DNA from: UBA7236 sp035439505
GTDB taxonomy: Bacteria; Bacteroidota; Bacteroidia; Chitinophagales; BACL12
Assembly (NCBI GenBank): GCA_035439505.1
Contig: DAORKJ010000006.1
Span: 1-64,000, forward strand
DNA: 64,000 nucleotides
Reading direction: 5' to 3'
Below, piece after piece: positions 36,220-45,424 of the stretch. The notes under the pieces were generated by a model, which was not told the DNA's origin, did no database searches, and was given only the letters and a program-made list of their open reading frames with translations. Position numbers and translations under genes: made by a program. Position 1 is the first letter of the stretch. The number at the start of each line of letters is the position of its first letter.

Positions 36220-38436
36220 ATGAAATATTATAATTATATATTATTGGTGCTTTTAGGCTTAAGCAAAATATCTTTTTCACAAGATGTTTCCGGCCATGTT
36301 ATGAGCACAGATGAACAAGGTAAAATGGTTGGTTTGCCCGGGGCCAACATTGTATGGTTGAACACCACTACGGGAACAGTTTCTAATGAATTGGGATTTT
36401 TTACATTAAATCGTACGGATAATAACCAACAATTTATTGTTGTAAGTTATGTAGGGTATGAAAATGATACATTAGATACTAAAAACAATAATTCGTTGCA
36501 TGTAATGTTAACACCAATTGCCGATTTAGCAGTTGTTACAATTGAAGGTGAAACCGGAGGAAGAACAATCAATACCATCAATACCATAAATACGGAAACA
36601 CTAAACAGAAAAGAATTATTAAAAGCAGCATGTTGTAATCTGAGTGAAAGTTTTGAAACCAACAACACCGTAGATGCTGAATTTAGTGATGCGATTACCG
36701 GTGCAAAAACAATTAAATTGTTGGGATTAGATGGGGTTTATTCTCAAATCATGGTTGAAAATATGCCTAATGTTCGTGGGTTGGCATCGAGTTATGGCTT
36801 AACATTTATTCCCGGTCCGTGGATTGAAAGTATTCAAATTACAAAAGGCCCCGGCTCAGTTGTGAATGGATATGAGGGCATTACAGGAGCAATAAATACA
36901 GAAATTAAAAAGCCTTATGATATAGATGATGAAATTTGGTTGATTAATTTATTTGCCAGTAACTCCGGCAGATATGAAGCCAATGTTAATTTTAAACATC
37001 TGTTTAATGAAAAATGGGCAACTGCACTTTACACGCATACCAGTCAGCTGCAAAACAAACTGGACCACAATGGTGATACATTTTTAGATGCTCCACTCAA
37101 TTCGACTTACGCTGTTATGAACAAATGGAATTATTTTTCCGATAATATTCACGAAGCGCAGTTTGGATTTAAATATGTTAAAAGTGATTTAACTGGTGGT
37201 CAGATCAATTATGATAAATCGCTTGAGCCCTCGGTTAACAATGGTTATGGAGTAGAAGTAAATATCAATCGATTTGAGGCATTTATGAAAAACGGATTTG
37301 TATTTGATCGCCCAAACACTTCAATTGGAACCATCGTGAATTTTGCGCAACATGAACAGAATGGGTTGTTTGGTTTGAACCGCTATAACGGTAAAGAGGT
37401 ATATGCATCTGCTAATTTTATTTTTCAGTCGTTTATTTTAAATACCAATCATACCATAAAAACCGGAGCGAGTTATTTATATAACGATTTTGATGAGGTG
37501 TTTGATTCTATAAATTATTTGCGCAAAGAATCTGTTCCCGGAATATTTGCTGAGTATCAATATAAACCCGATGATAAGTTGAGTATACTTGTGGGTGTTC
37601 GTGGAGACCAGCACAATTTATATGGCACATTTATTACTCCACGTTTGCATGTGAAATACAATGCGTTTAAGTCAACAACAATTCGGGCTTCAATAGGAAA
37701 AGGTTATCGGACGGCAAATGTTTTTGCAGAAAATACCACATTACTTACCAGCAACCGTAGTTTGGTAATAACCGAATCGTTATTGCCGGAGCAGGGATGG
37801 AATTATGGGTTTACTGTAATTCAACCATTTAAACTCAACTTTAGAGAGGGTACTTTTACATTAGATGTTTACCGCACCGATTTTGTGAATCAGGTTGTAG
37901 TAGATATTGATTCTGATGACGATTCAATTTATATTTATAATTTAAAAGGTGATTCTTATAGCAATGTTTTGCAAGCAGAAATAAATTATGAATTATTAAA
38001 AAGATTTGAAATTAGAACCGCCTACAAGTATATTGATGCACAAGAAACATTTAATGGTGAATTATTAGAGGTGCCTCTCACCTATAAACACAGAGGTTTA
38101 ATAAATTTGAGTTATGAGTGGAAACGCGCTGGTTTACTTTTTGATGCCACATCACAATTTTATGGAACAAGCCGTTTGCCAAATTTAAGCGATAACCATG
38201 AGGCACATGATTTGGGGACAACTTCACCGGCGTATACATTGTTTATGGGGCAAATAACCAAACAGTTCAAAAAGCTGGAAATTTATGCGGGCTCTGAAAA
38301 TATTGGCAATTACACGCAACATGAACCTATAATTGGCGCAACCAATCCTTTTGGCGAGGATTTTGATGCCTCTGTAATTTATGCACCACTAATGGAACGT
38401 AAATTTTACGGAGGAATACGTTTAATATTTAATTAA
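36220..38436 (+). CDS. TonB-dependent outer-membrane receptor, probably metal-related
   Basis: The 738-residue receptor has a signal peptide (MKYYNYILLVLLGLSKISFS), a CarboxypepD_reg-like domain (VGLPGANIVWLNTTTGTVS), a plug domain with KAACCNLSESFETN and ITKGPGSVVNGYEGITGAIN, and a 22-strand-type barrel ending in the aromatic-rich FYGGIRLIFN. The Cys-Cys in the plug is unusual for sugar receptors. Flanked by a Cys-rich exported protein and an HMA protein, and divergent from an MbnP-like unit, it is likely to import copper or a copper chelate; this is inference from context. Confidence 0.88.
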   Translation: MKYYNYILLVLLGLSKISFSQDVSGHVMSTDEQGKMVGLPGANIVWLNTTTGTVSNELGFFTLNRTDNNQQFIVVSYVGYENDTLDTKNNNSLHVMLTPIADLAVVTIEGETGGRTINTINTINTETLNRKELLKAACCNLSESFETNNTVDAEFSDAITGAKTIKLLGLDGVYSQIMVENMPNVRGLASSYGLTFIPGPWIESIQITKGPGSVVNGYEGITGAINTEIKKPYDIDDEIWLINLFASNSGRYEANVNFKHLFNEKWATALYTHTSQLQNKLDHNGDTFLDAPLNSTYAVMNKWNYFSDNIHEAQFGFKYVKSDLTGGQINYDKSLEPSVNNGYGVEVNINRFEAFMKNGFVFDRPNTSIGTIVNFAQHEQNGLFGLNRYNGKEVYASANFIFQSFILNTNHTIKTGASYLYNDFDEVFDSINYLRKESVPGIFAEYQYKPDDKLSILVGVRGDQHNLYGTFITPRLHVKYNAFKSTTIRASIGKGYRTANVFAENTTLLTSNRSLVITESLLPEQGWNYGFTVIQPFKLNFREGTFTLDVYRTDFVNQVVVDIDSDDDSIYIYNLKGDSYSNVLQAEINYELLKRFEIRTAYKYIDAQETFNGELLEVPLTYKHRGLINLSYEWKRAGLLFDATSQFYGTSRLPNLSDNHEAHDLGTTSPAYTLFMGQITKQFKKLEIYAGSENIGNYTQHEPIIGATNPFGEDFDASVIYAPLMERKFYGGIRLIFN

Positions 38437-38453
38437 TTAATAAATTTGTAATT

Positions 38454-38777
38454 ATGAAAAAAATAATCTTGATGCTTAGCCTGTTTATCATAACAGGAAG
38501 TTTATCGGCTCAAAGCAAACAATATATTGAAATAAAAACTTCAGCACAATGTGCCACTTGTAAAGCGGCAATTGAAAAAGCTGTTGGTGCAATTGAAGGA
38601 GTTAAATTGGCAGATTTAGATTTGGACACTAAGGTAATAGGTGTTAAATATGATAGTGAAAAAACAAATGCTGCAGCAATTAAGACAGCAATAACAGCTA
38701 TTGGATATGATGCCGATGAAGTGCCGGCTGATGCAAAGGCTTATGAAGAATTACATAGTTGTTGTAAAAAAGAATAA
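38454..38777 (+). CDS. Exported heavy-metal-associated (HMA) domain protein
   Basis: The 107-residue protein has a signal peptide (LMLSLFIITGSLSAQ) and one HMA domain. The usual metal site CxxC is CATC (AQCATCKAAIEKAVG), followed by the family pattern GV...VKYD...I..AI..IGYD. A second Cys pair closes the protein (SCCKKE). HMA domains carry Cu(I) or Zn; a periplasmic copy would accept metal after the TonB receptor, whose gene ends 17 bp upstream. A shared terminator follows. Confidence 0.88.
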   Translation: MKKIILMLSLFIITGSLSAQSKQYIEIKTSAQCATCKAAIEKAVGAIEGVKLADLDLDTKVIGVKYDSEKTNAAAIKTAITAIGYDADEVPADAKAYEELHSCCKKE

Positions 38778-38789
38778 ACTAAATCATTT

Positions 38790-38816
38790 AAAGCCTCGTA
38801 ATTGAGGCTTTTTTTA
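38790..38816 (+). terminator. Terminator of the HYC/TonB/HMA unit
   Basis: AAAGCCTC pairs with GAGGCTTT around GTAATT, followed by T residues. It overlaps the stop codon of the convergent FG-GAP gene. Confidence 0.8.
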
Positions 38817-41800
38817 TTCTATTACAATTGTTGAAAATGTTGTTTGATTGCCGTTAGTTAAATGAATGAAATATAGTCCAGAGATAAGTTGATGGGACGT
38901 GATAAGAAATGTATTTTGTTTTGGCAGTTGAGTTTCCAAATACACCTGTTTTCCTTCCACATTAAATATGGAAAGCTTACAACCATTTAATAAAAGCGGA
39001 GTTGAAATTGTAAAATCACTTGATGTAGGATTGGGAAAAATTAGCATATTAAACCCTAAATTATCTTCAATTGCTAACGCTGCTGTTGTTATCACTAGTG
39101 GATTACCTGCATTGTTATGTGACGATGAGCAATTCGTAATCACCACTAGGGTATAAGTTGTATCAGGTAATAAATCGGTGATAGTGATGGTGTTTTCAGT
39201 GGCGTAATAAGTTAAGGTGTCATCGCCGAGAATAACTAAAATTGTATAGTCGGTATAAAAATCATGTTCATCCCAACTAATAATGACACTGTTGCTATTG
39301 TAATAATCAACAACAATATTTTGCGGCGCCTCACATGCCGGTAATATTGTTATTGTTGCGCTATCTGAATTATAACAACCATTTTCTTCTACCGTTATAT
39401 AAATACTATAATTTCCCGGTGTTGAATTAATTAAATCAATCGTTCCGAAGTCATCGGCAAACACAACTCCATCGGGAATAGCATTGATTACACCTGTTAA
39501 TCCTAATATTTCAGGAGTAACATTTTCATCTCCAATAAAAAGGGTGTCTATAGGATAAGTTATAGCAACTATTGGCGGATTATTAATCGCAATGCTATCA
39601 GTAAACATAAGCGAACATCCGGTTGGGGATGTAAGTTGATATAAGATGACATGTGTTCCTGCTCCTGTTGCAATTATATTGACTTCACCGGTGATGTCGT
39701 TTAATATTGCTGTAGCCGATGAAAATATTCCCCCGGCTAAGCCAGTAATAACTGGAGAAGGATTTAAATCGTATAAACAAAAAGTATCGTCTTCAAAATG
39801 AAATGCAACTAAATTATTATCTGCACTATCGATGTAGAAAATGAAAGATGCGTCGGGACAAATGGCATTTACGTTATAATAAATTTGATACGGGCCGCCA
39901 ACACCGGTAGAAGGTAAATCAATTGTTCCTGTTAAAACATCCACTATTGCATCAGGTGAAAAATAGTTACCGCCCGGAATATTTACTAAAGGAATTGCTT
40001 CACCTAAATCAATACAAAATGTATCCTGATCCAAATTAATAGTTACTTGCTCCTGAAAATATAGGGCTATTGAGTCAATAAAATTACAACCGGCCGCAGT
40101 AGAACCGGCATAATAAATTGTCGCCCAACCTGCGGCAACATCTGTAGTATTGATTGCCCCGTTAATTACATCAACAATAATATCATCCGAATAAAATGTT
40201 CCTGTTGATGGAACAATTATTTCAGGAATTATTATTGCATCATTTAAACACAAACTATCATTTTCATAATTAAACAATGTAAGGGCATTTGCATCTTGTA
40301 TCCAAATTGTTTTATTTACCGAGCAATAACCATCAACGGTATAAGTAATAATAAATGGTCCGCCGAAACCGCTTTCCATTAAATGAATTTCACCGGATAT
40401 TGCTTCTACAACAACATCAGCAGAAGAAAAAGTACCTCCCGTAAATCCGGTAATTATTGGCAATGGATTTACATCATCAATACAAAAAGTATCTTCTTCA
40501 AAATAAAAATCTGCAGGTCGAGTGGCACCATTATAAGCAAATGCTTTTCCATCGGCTGCTAATATTTCGGAATAGCGGTAAGCACCAACAAAAAAATCGG
40601 AATAACCATCATTGTTATAATCAGCATCTCCACCAACATGTCGCCCGAAATAACCCTCCGCCTGATTACCTTCTGCAGAAAAACAATAATCAATTTCGAG
40701 TCCTGTCGGACTTCCAAACCAAACAAACGCGCCACCTTCATTTGCTTCTCCGTTGGTCCAATATTTTGCACCACCAATTACATCATCAAAACCATCGTTA
40801 TTAATATCGCCTGCACCGGCACAACTGTATCCAAATTGCGCTTCGGCCTGATTAATTTCTCCGAACCAGTTTAATTCGTTTGACAAACCTGTAGCTGAAC
40901 CGTGGTAGACAAAAATGCGGCCTTCATTATGACTTGCCGAGTCGCTTTCATATAAAAGTGCCGAAACAACCACATCGTCATATCCATCACCATTTACATC
41001 ACCTGCGCCATCGACCCAGTGACCAAAATTGCATTTTTTTTGACCGCTGCTCATCATCCAATCCGGTTCAGCTGCAAGCCCGGTTTCGCTGCCATAAAAA
41101 ACAACTGCTAAGCCATCGTCAATTTCATCAAAATCGTATTGATTAGCCCCAATTATAACATCATCAAATCCATCGGCATTGATATCTCCCGCATAATTTA
41201 CCGGAAAACCCGAGATTGCACCTTCCTGATTAGCCTGCCAGCTCCATCCGGATTCAACGGGGCCGTCGGGACTGCCCCAGTATAGCCATGTTTTGCCTTC
41301 TTCTATTTCGGGTTCGTCCCACATTTTGGCGGATAAAAACAGGTCGTTATACCCATCGCCATTAATATCCCCATCCAAAGCCACCCCACTGCCTAAAAGG
41401 GCAAAAACCTGATCAAAATCGAGGCTCCAGTCCGGCTCACCCGCGTTTAAACCGCTTTCTGAGCCGTACCATAAGTAAATACGTCCTTCATTGTATTCTT
41501 CCCCTGTCCATTGCAAACAGCCTACAACCACATCACTAAATCCATCTCCGTTCAAATCGCCACCGGAAGTGCTAAAACCCAACACAGAACTATCGTTATT
41601 AGACTCAAACTCCCATGCGGGTTCGGTTTCAAGCCCGTCTGGTCCGCCGTAGTAAAGCGCCAGTTTGCCTTCCTCGCCATTTGTTTCCTCAGGGTTGCTG
41701 TAGTCGATAGCGGAAACAATCATATCCTCAAAGCCATCACCATTCACATCACCGGCATTACTCATGCTCCAACCGAAGGCAGTATAGGTCAAATCGCCGA

Positions 41801-41888
41801 AGTCCGTCCACGAAGGACCTTCATAAAAGGCTTGTGAATAGGCACTAAAGCCGCTAAAAAGCGCATAAATCAGCAACCATTTCCGCAT
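38814..41888 (-). CDS. FG-GAP repeat T9SS surface protein
   Basis: A signal peptide (MRKWLLIYALFSGFSAYSQA) is followed by seven FG-GAP/VCBS repeats with Ca-binding loops such as GDVNGDGFEDMIVSA and GDINADGFDDVIIGA, which fold into an integrin-like propeller. Five related Ig-like units of about 70 residues (DDTFCIDDxNP...G.I) come next, then a fibronectin type III domain (PQNIVVDYYNSNSVIISWD), and a type A sorting domain from PNPTSSDF to the end. It is probably a cell-surface adhesin exported by T9SS. The ATG at 41888 is set by the signal peptide; a longer frame begins 15 codons earlier. Confidence 0.88.
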   Translation of the reverse strand: MRKWLLIYALFSGFSAYSQAFYEGPSWTDFGDLTYTAFGWSMSNAGDVNGDGFEDMIVSAIDYSNPEETNGEEGKLALYYGGPDGLETEPAWEFESNNDSSVLGFSTSGGDLNGDGFSDVVVGCLQWTGEEYNEGRIYLWYGSESGLNAGEPDWSLDFDQVFALLGSGVALDGDINGDGYNDLFLSAKMWDEPEIEEGKTWLYWGSPDGPVESGWSWQANQEGAISGFPVNYAGDINADGFDDVIIGANQYDFDEIDDGLAVVFYGSETGLAAEPDWMMSSGQKKCNFGHWVDGAGDVNGDGYDDVVVSALLYESDSASHNEGRIFVYHGSATGLSNELNWFGEINQAEAQFGYSCAGAGDINNDGFDDVIGGAKYWTNGEANEGGAFVWFGSPTGLEIDYCFSAEGNQAEGYFGRHVGGDADYNNDGYSDFFVGAYRYSEILAADGKAFAYNGATRPADFYFEEDTFCIDDVNPLPIITGFTGGTFSSADVVVEAISGEIHLMESGFGGPFIITYTVDGYCSVNKTIWIQDANALTLFNYENDSLCLNDAIIIPEIIVPSTGTFYSDDIIVDVINGAINTTDVAAGWATIYYAGSTAAGCNFIDSIALYFQEQVTINLDQDTFCIDLGEAIPLVNIPGGNYFSPDAIVDVLTGTIDLPSTGVGGPYQIYYNVNAICPDASFIFYIDSADNNLVAFHFEDDTFCLYDLNPSPVITGLAGGIFSSATAILNDITGEVNIIATGAGTHVILYQLTSPTGCSLMFTDSIAINNPPIVAITYPIDTLFIGDENVTPEILGLTGVINAIPDGVVFADDFGTIDLINSTPGNYSIYITVEENGCYNSDSATITILPACEAPQNIVVDYYNSNSVIISWDEHDFYTDYTILVILGDDTLTYYATENTITITDLLPDTTYTLVVITNCSSSHNNAGNPLVITTAALAIEDNLGFNMLIFPNPTSSDFTISTPLLLNGCKLSIFNVEGKQVYLETQLPKQNTFLITSHQLISGLYFIHLTNGNQTTFSTIVIE

Positions 41889-42024
41889 AAGATGTTCAAA
41901 TATACGCAGTAAAGCCCTTGCCAACAATGACAATTACCCCTTACAATTGCCTGAAGGTGAATAAACCATGTATGAATACCGAAAGCGTTAAAATTATCGT
42001 TTTACAGGTAAAAACGGTCTGCTA

Positions 42025-42055
42025 TTGATTTGTATCGAAAATCTTAGTAGATTTG
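42025..42055 (+). promoter_or_regulatory. Primary-sigma promoter of rpoD
   Basis: TTG (42025-42027), 20 bp, then TAGATTTG (42048-42055) matches the Bacteroidota consensus TTG-N19..21-TAnnTTTG. It would give a leader of about 105 nt for the sigma-factor gene. Confidence 0.65.
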
Positions 42056-42168
42056 CACCCCGGCTCAATTTTTAATTTTTATTGAGTTTCAGGAAACTTT
42101 TTAATTAGCATACCGTTCTAATTTAACGAACCATTCAATTCACAAGAAATAAACGAGGTTAATTAACA

Positions 42169-43038
42169 ATGCGTCAGCTAAAGATTACGAAATCCATCAC
42201 CAACCGCGAAAGCGAGTCGTTAGAGAAGTATTTACAGGAAATTGGTAAGGTAGACCTGGTTACAGCAGAGGAGGAAGTTACCCTTGCGCAAAAGATTAAA
42301 CAAGGCGACCAGCTTGCATTGGAGAAATTGGTGAAAGCCAACCTTCGTTTCGTGGTTTCGGTAGCTAAACAATATCAGCACAATGGTTTGTCGTTGAACG
42401 ATTTAATTAACGAAGGTAACGTTGGTCTGGTAAAAGCAGCTCAAAAATTTGATGAAACAAAAGGTTTCAAATTCATTTCATATGCCGTTTGGTGGATTCG
42501 TCAGAGCATTATGCAGGCATTAGCCGAGCAAAGCCGCTTAGTTCGTTTACCATTGAACAAAGTAGGTTCTTTGAGTAAAATTAACCGCGCATTTTCTGAA
42601 TTAGAGCAAAAATTCGAACGTGAACCTACGTCTGAAGAATTAGCTGAAGTGTTAGAATTGGCACCTGAAGAAATTAAAAATACTTTGAGTGTTTCAAGTC
42701 GCCACGTATCTGTTGATGCTCCGTTTGATGATGGTGAAAACAGCAGCTTACTCGACGTATTAGAAAATCGTGACACTGAACGTACAGATGAAAAATTAGA
42801 TTATAGTCACTCGTTAAAAGTGGAAACTGAACGTACGTTAGCAACACTTACTGAACGTGAACGTGATGTAATTAAATTATTCTTCGGAATTGGTGTTCCT
42901 TACGCCATGACTTTAGAAGATATTGGTGAAGAGTTTGGATTAACACGTGAACGTGTTCGTCAAATAAAAGATAATGCAATAAATAAATTGCGTTCAAGTA
43001 CTAGAAATAAAGCACTGAAAGCGTATCTTGCGCAGTAA
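42169..43038 (+). CDS. rpoD: Primary RNA polymerase sigma factor
   Basis: The 289-residue protein is the short primary sigma of Bacteroidota, without a long region 1.1. Region 1.2 (SLEKYLQEIGKVDLVTAEEE), region 2 (NLRFVVSVAKQYQHNGLSLN and KGFKFISYAVWWIRQSI), region 3 (RLPLNKVGSL) and region 4 with its helix-turn-helix (TLEDIGEEFGLTRERVRQIK) are all intact. It recognises TAnnTTTG promoters such as the one in front of it. Codon choice is typical of a highly expressed gene, and a strong terminator follows. Confidence 0.95.
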   Translation: MRQLKITKSITNRESESLEKYLQEIGKVDLVTAEEEVTLAQKIKQGDQLALEKLVKANLRFVVSVAKQYQHNGLSLNDLINEGNVGLVKAAQKFDETKGFKFISYAVWWIRQSIMQALAEQSRLVRLPLNKVGSLSKINRAFSELEQKFEREPTSEELAEVLELAPEEIKNTLSVSSRHVSVDAPFDDGENSSLLDVLENRDTERTDEKLDYSHSLKVETERTLATLTERERDVIKLFFGIGVPYAMTLEDIGEEFGLTRERVRQIKDNAINKLRSSTRNKALKAYLAQ

Positions 43039-43088
43039 TTAAAATATTGTCTGCTTCGGCGGACGAAACTTTGTGTTTTCATGGGGAT

Positions 43089-43128
43089 CCCCCGGTAAAG
43101 TCTCCCGACTGAGCTGGGGGTTTTTTTT
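43089..43128 (+). terminator. Terminator of rpoD
   Basis: CCCCC (43089-43093) pairs with GGGGG (43116-43120), with an inner AGTC/GACT stem, and eight T residues follow. Confidence 0.85.
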
Positions 43129-43162
43129 ATGGTTTTATCCTAACTTTTTTATTCCCGAAATA

Positions 43163-43197
43163 ATGAGTTGTCCGCCGAGGCGGACATGAGTGATGAG
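43163..43197. repeat. ATGAGT-TGTCCGCC hairpin repeat, copy 2
   Basis: Same flanks as 31731-31765, but the hairpin is TGTCCGCC-GA-GGCGGACA, the reverse complement of the core in copy 1. Confidence 0.65.
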
Positions 43198-43291
43198 TAA
43201 TGAGTGATGGCAATATGCCAGTTTGTGCCCTTGAATTTATTATAAATATTAATTCCTCCGGAATTTTTATAATTCAATCGTAAAGCCCCTA

Positions 43292-43374
43292 GTTGTCGCA
43301 GACAACGTTGTCGTGGAGTCTTTGACTCCAGACGCCACCCCGGTCTTCCGACCGGAGTCAATGCTATAAGCATT
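43292..43374. repeat. Four consecutive short hairpins
   Basis: GTTGTC/GACAAC (43292-43306), TGGAGTC/GACTCCA (43314-43330), CCGGTC/GACCGG (43340-43355) and AATGCT/AGCATT (43360-43374) each have 6-7 bp perfect stems and 3-4 nt loops. The density is far above chance and suggests a structured RNA or repeat element. Confidence 0.5.
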
Positions 43375-43600
43375 AAATTACCTAAAGTGTGTACTTGTTA
43401 TATTTCCCCAAAAAATAAATTTCATAAAACAGCCATAACCCAAAATTCCGAAAGCATTCATTTTGTATTCCGGTTTATCGGAATTGCGGACTAAAATAAT
43501 TCTATCAGTATTGCCCGCTATGACGGACATGGGTGATGAGTAGTAGCCCTTTTATCTCTATTTTAAAATTTGATACAATAGGTATTTTTATACACCAATC

Positions 43601-43653
43601 GTCAGACACCAATGCAGAGGCGGATGCAATTCGCCACTACATTGGTGCCTGAC
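43601..43653. repeat. Long hairpin with GGCGGATGCAATTCGCC core
   Basis: A 22-bp stem with three mismatches encloses the same core found at 24353-24376. The outer arms (CACCAATG/CATTGGTG) are unrelated to those at 24461-24523. Confidence 0.65.
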
Positions 43654-43906
43654 TTAACTTTGAATATTAAATTTCACTTATTGGCAAACAATTAAATTGA
43701 AAGAAATTTAATGTTAGATTTAATAAGCAATTTTTGTTGTAGGGACAAATGACATGTGTCCTTACTACAAAAATGCTGCAAGTTTATCCTACATCCCTTC
43801 GCGTAACTTTGAGCACCTTCTAGCCTTTGTGGTGGGAAAGAGTGTTTGTGCAGAAAGGTAATCTAATAAGCAATACCAAAAATTATATAGCATGAGACTC
43901 ACCACT

Positions 43907-44743
43907 TCATTTCCACCCGCGGCGTACTTTAATTTCATCATAAGATTCAATTATGGTGCGCAATTTTTCCTGCATTGTTATTTTTTCAGCGTTGCTGGCA
44001 TTTGGATTTGAATCGGGGTGATATTTTTTGGCCAGATGGTGAAATGCAGTTTTTAATTCTTTTTCTGTGCAGTTGCTGGTCAAATTAAATAATGTGTATA
44101 TATCTGATTTTGGAGTCGTTTTTTCAGTATACGTTTTTGTATTGCTACTATAATTGTTTTGATGTTGTTGCGAAAATGTCCGGTAAATTGTTTTTACATC
44201 TTCATATGGCAAATTAATCCGAGCCGCTAAATAATTAATCGTGTGTGTTACTTTTTCTTTTGGTGCAGATGGGTGATAGCTGATTTCAAATAAAAATAAA
44301 ATTATATCTTTTTTATCTTTTAAATCAGCATGTAATTTAATTTGTTCGCAAATAGCTTCTACCTGAATACGCTGACGAAATAGTTCATGAAAAAAAGCAA
44401 ATCGTTTTGTAGCATATACTTCCCCAAATTTATTAACAAGTCTGCGATGTAATGTTTCATTCGAAATTCTCCCATTTAATTCACCGGCCTGTAAAACAAA
44501 AGCTGCCAACATTAAATAACTTATTCTGTTGTCGGTGGATTTTTTTGAAGGTTTTTCTTTAAAAATAATTTCGCAGTCCATAATTATCCCAATAATTAAA
44601 CCTGCAATTAAACCACTAGTACTTCCTGTTAAAAAAAATCCGAATAATGCCAATAATAATTTATGATACCCAAAAGGTTTAAATACCAGCTTCCATTCGG
44701 TAGTACGCAATACAACAATTACAGTATTTAATTTTTTCCGCAA
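43907..44743 (-). CDS. DnaJ-domain protein with TerB-like region (DjlA-like)
   Basis: The N-terminal 50 residues hold a glycine-rich membrane hairpin (FFLTGSTSGLIAGLIIGIIM). Residues about 80-185 resemble the TerB fold. Residues 213-278 form a J-domain with the essential HPD in KKYHPDSNPNAS. This order matches DjlA-like membrane co-chaperones, which stimulate DnaK near the membrane. The start is TTG, one base after the stop codon of the glycosylase gene upstream, so the two are translationally close. Confidence 0.75.
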   Translation of the reverse strand: MRKKLNTVIVVLRTTEWKLVFKPFGYHKLLLALFGFFLTGSTSGLIAGLIIGIIMDCEIIFKEKPSKKSTDNRISYLMLAAFVLQAGELNGRISNETLHRRLVNKFGEVYATKRFAFFHELFRQRIQVEAICEQIKLHADLKDKKDIILFLFEISYHPSAPKEKVTHTINYLAARINLPYEDVKTIYRTFSQQHQNNYSSNTKTYTEKTTPKSDIYTLFNLTSNCTEKELKTAFHHLAKKYHPDSNPNASNAEKITMQEKLRTIIESYDEIKVRRGWK

Positions 44744-44744
44744 C

Positions 44745-45350
44745 TTATTTTGCTTTGGAGGTAAATGGCGAATTGGCTATTCTAAAACGCCATGGAATTA
44801 ATTTATAAGGGCCACTAAAATTCATTCCCACACGTGGTGAAGCTACAATTTGTTTCGGGTTAATTGGTGCAGCATCACAAATCCGGATGTCCTGACCCAA
44901 TAACGAAAGTCCGTTGTGATTTGTTGTTAATCCCAAACATTGTGTTACCAAACCGGGGCCTGCGCCTATACCGGGAGTAAATTGCTTTAGGTTTCTTCTT
45001 TCAAGCATTGTAGGAATACCTTCAGTAGGTTCAATAGCCCGTACCAACACTGCATGTGGTTGACCGGCAACGTGGGTGACAACGTTAAACAAATAATGCA
45101 CGCCGTAACATAAATACACATAACTCACACCACCTTCTGCATACATAATTTTGGTTCTTTCCGTAAAGCGGCCATTGTAGGCATGGCATCCACGGTCCTC
45201 AACACCACAGTAGGCCTCAGTTTCACAAATAATTCCAGCGGTAACCTTACCTTCAAAAGAGGTCATTAATTTTTTGCCCAACAAAGCCCGGGCAATGCCC
45301 AAAGTATCGGAATGCGTGTAAAAACTTTTTTTTAATGTGAAATTATTCAT
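44745..45350 (-). CDS. DNA-3-methyladenine glycosylase (AAG/MPG family)
   Basis: This enzyme removes alkylated purines in base-excision repair. The 201-residue protein has the family core: LARALLGKKL-like ARALLGKKLM near residue 20, ICETEAYCGVEDRGCHAYNG with the catalytic glutamate, YVYLCYGVHYLFNVVT and VLVRAIEPTEG. The size is typical of bacterial members. The DnaJ-like gene follows directly. Confidence 0.93.
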   Translation of the reverse strand: MNNFTLKKSFYTHSDTLGIARALLGKKLMTSFEGKVTAGIICETEAYCGVEDRGCHAYNGRFTERTKIMYAEGGVSYVYLCYGVHYLFNVVTHVAGQPHAVLVRAIEPTEGIPTMLERRNLKQFTPGIGAGPGLVTQCLGLTTNHNGLSLLGQDIRICDAAPINPKQIVASPRVGMNFSGPYKLIPWRFRIANSPFTSKAK

Positions 45351-45424
45351 TCAACTTTGTTGTGGACTTCAGTATGCAAATATATTCGAATGAATGAACT
45401 GCTACATAGTAAAATAATAATATT

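Larger units (their letters stand above)
43129..43906. other. Repeat- and hairpin-rich intergenic region
   Basis: No gene is visible in about 780 bp. It contains the ATGAGT-TGTCCGCC repeat (43163-43197, with a decayed copy near 43505-43540), four small hairpins in a row (43292-43374), a long hairpin (43601-43653) and another stretch with TTTGTGG words (43795-43845). Confidence 0.6.

Noticed and set aside
40457..40874. Several plus-strand frames rich in His, Gln and Asn opposite the FG-GAP gene
   Set aside because: They are antisense shadows of the Asp/Gly-rich Ca-binding repeats; composition mirrors GAT/GGT codons.
43149..43373. Minus-strand 74-codon frame after rpoD
   Set aside because: It is made of repeat and hairpin DNA (43163-43197 and 43292-43374), not coding sequence.
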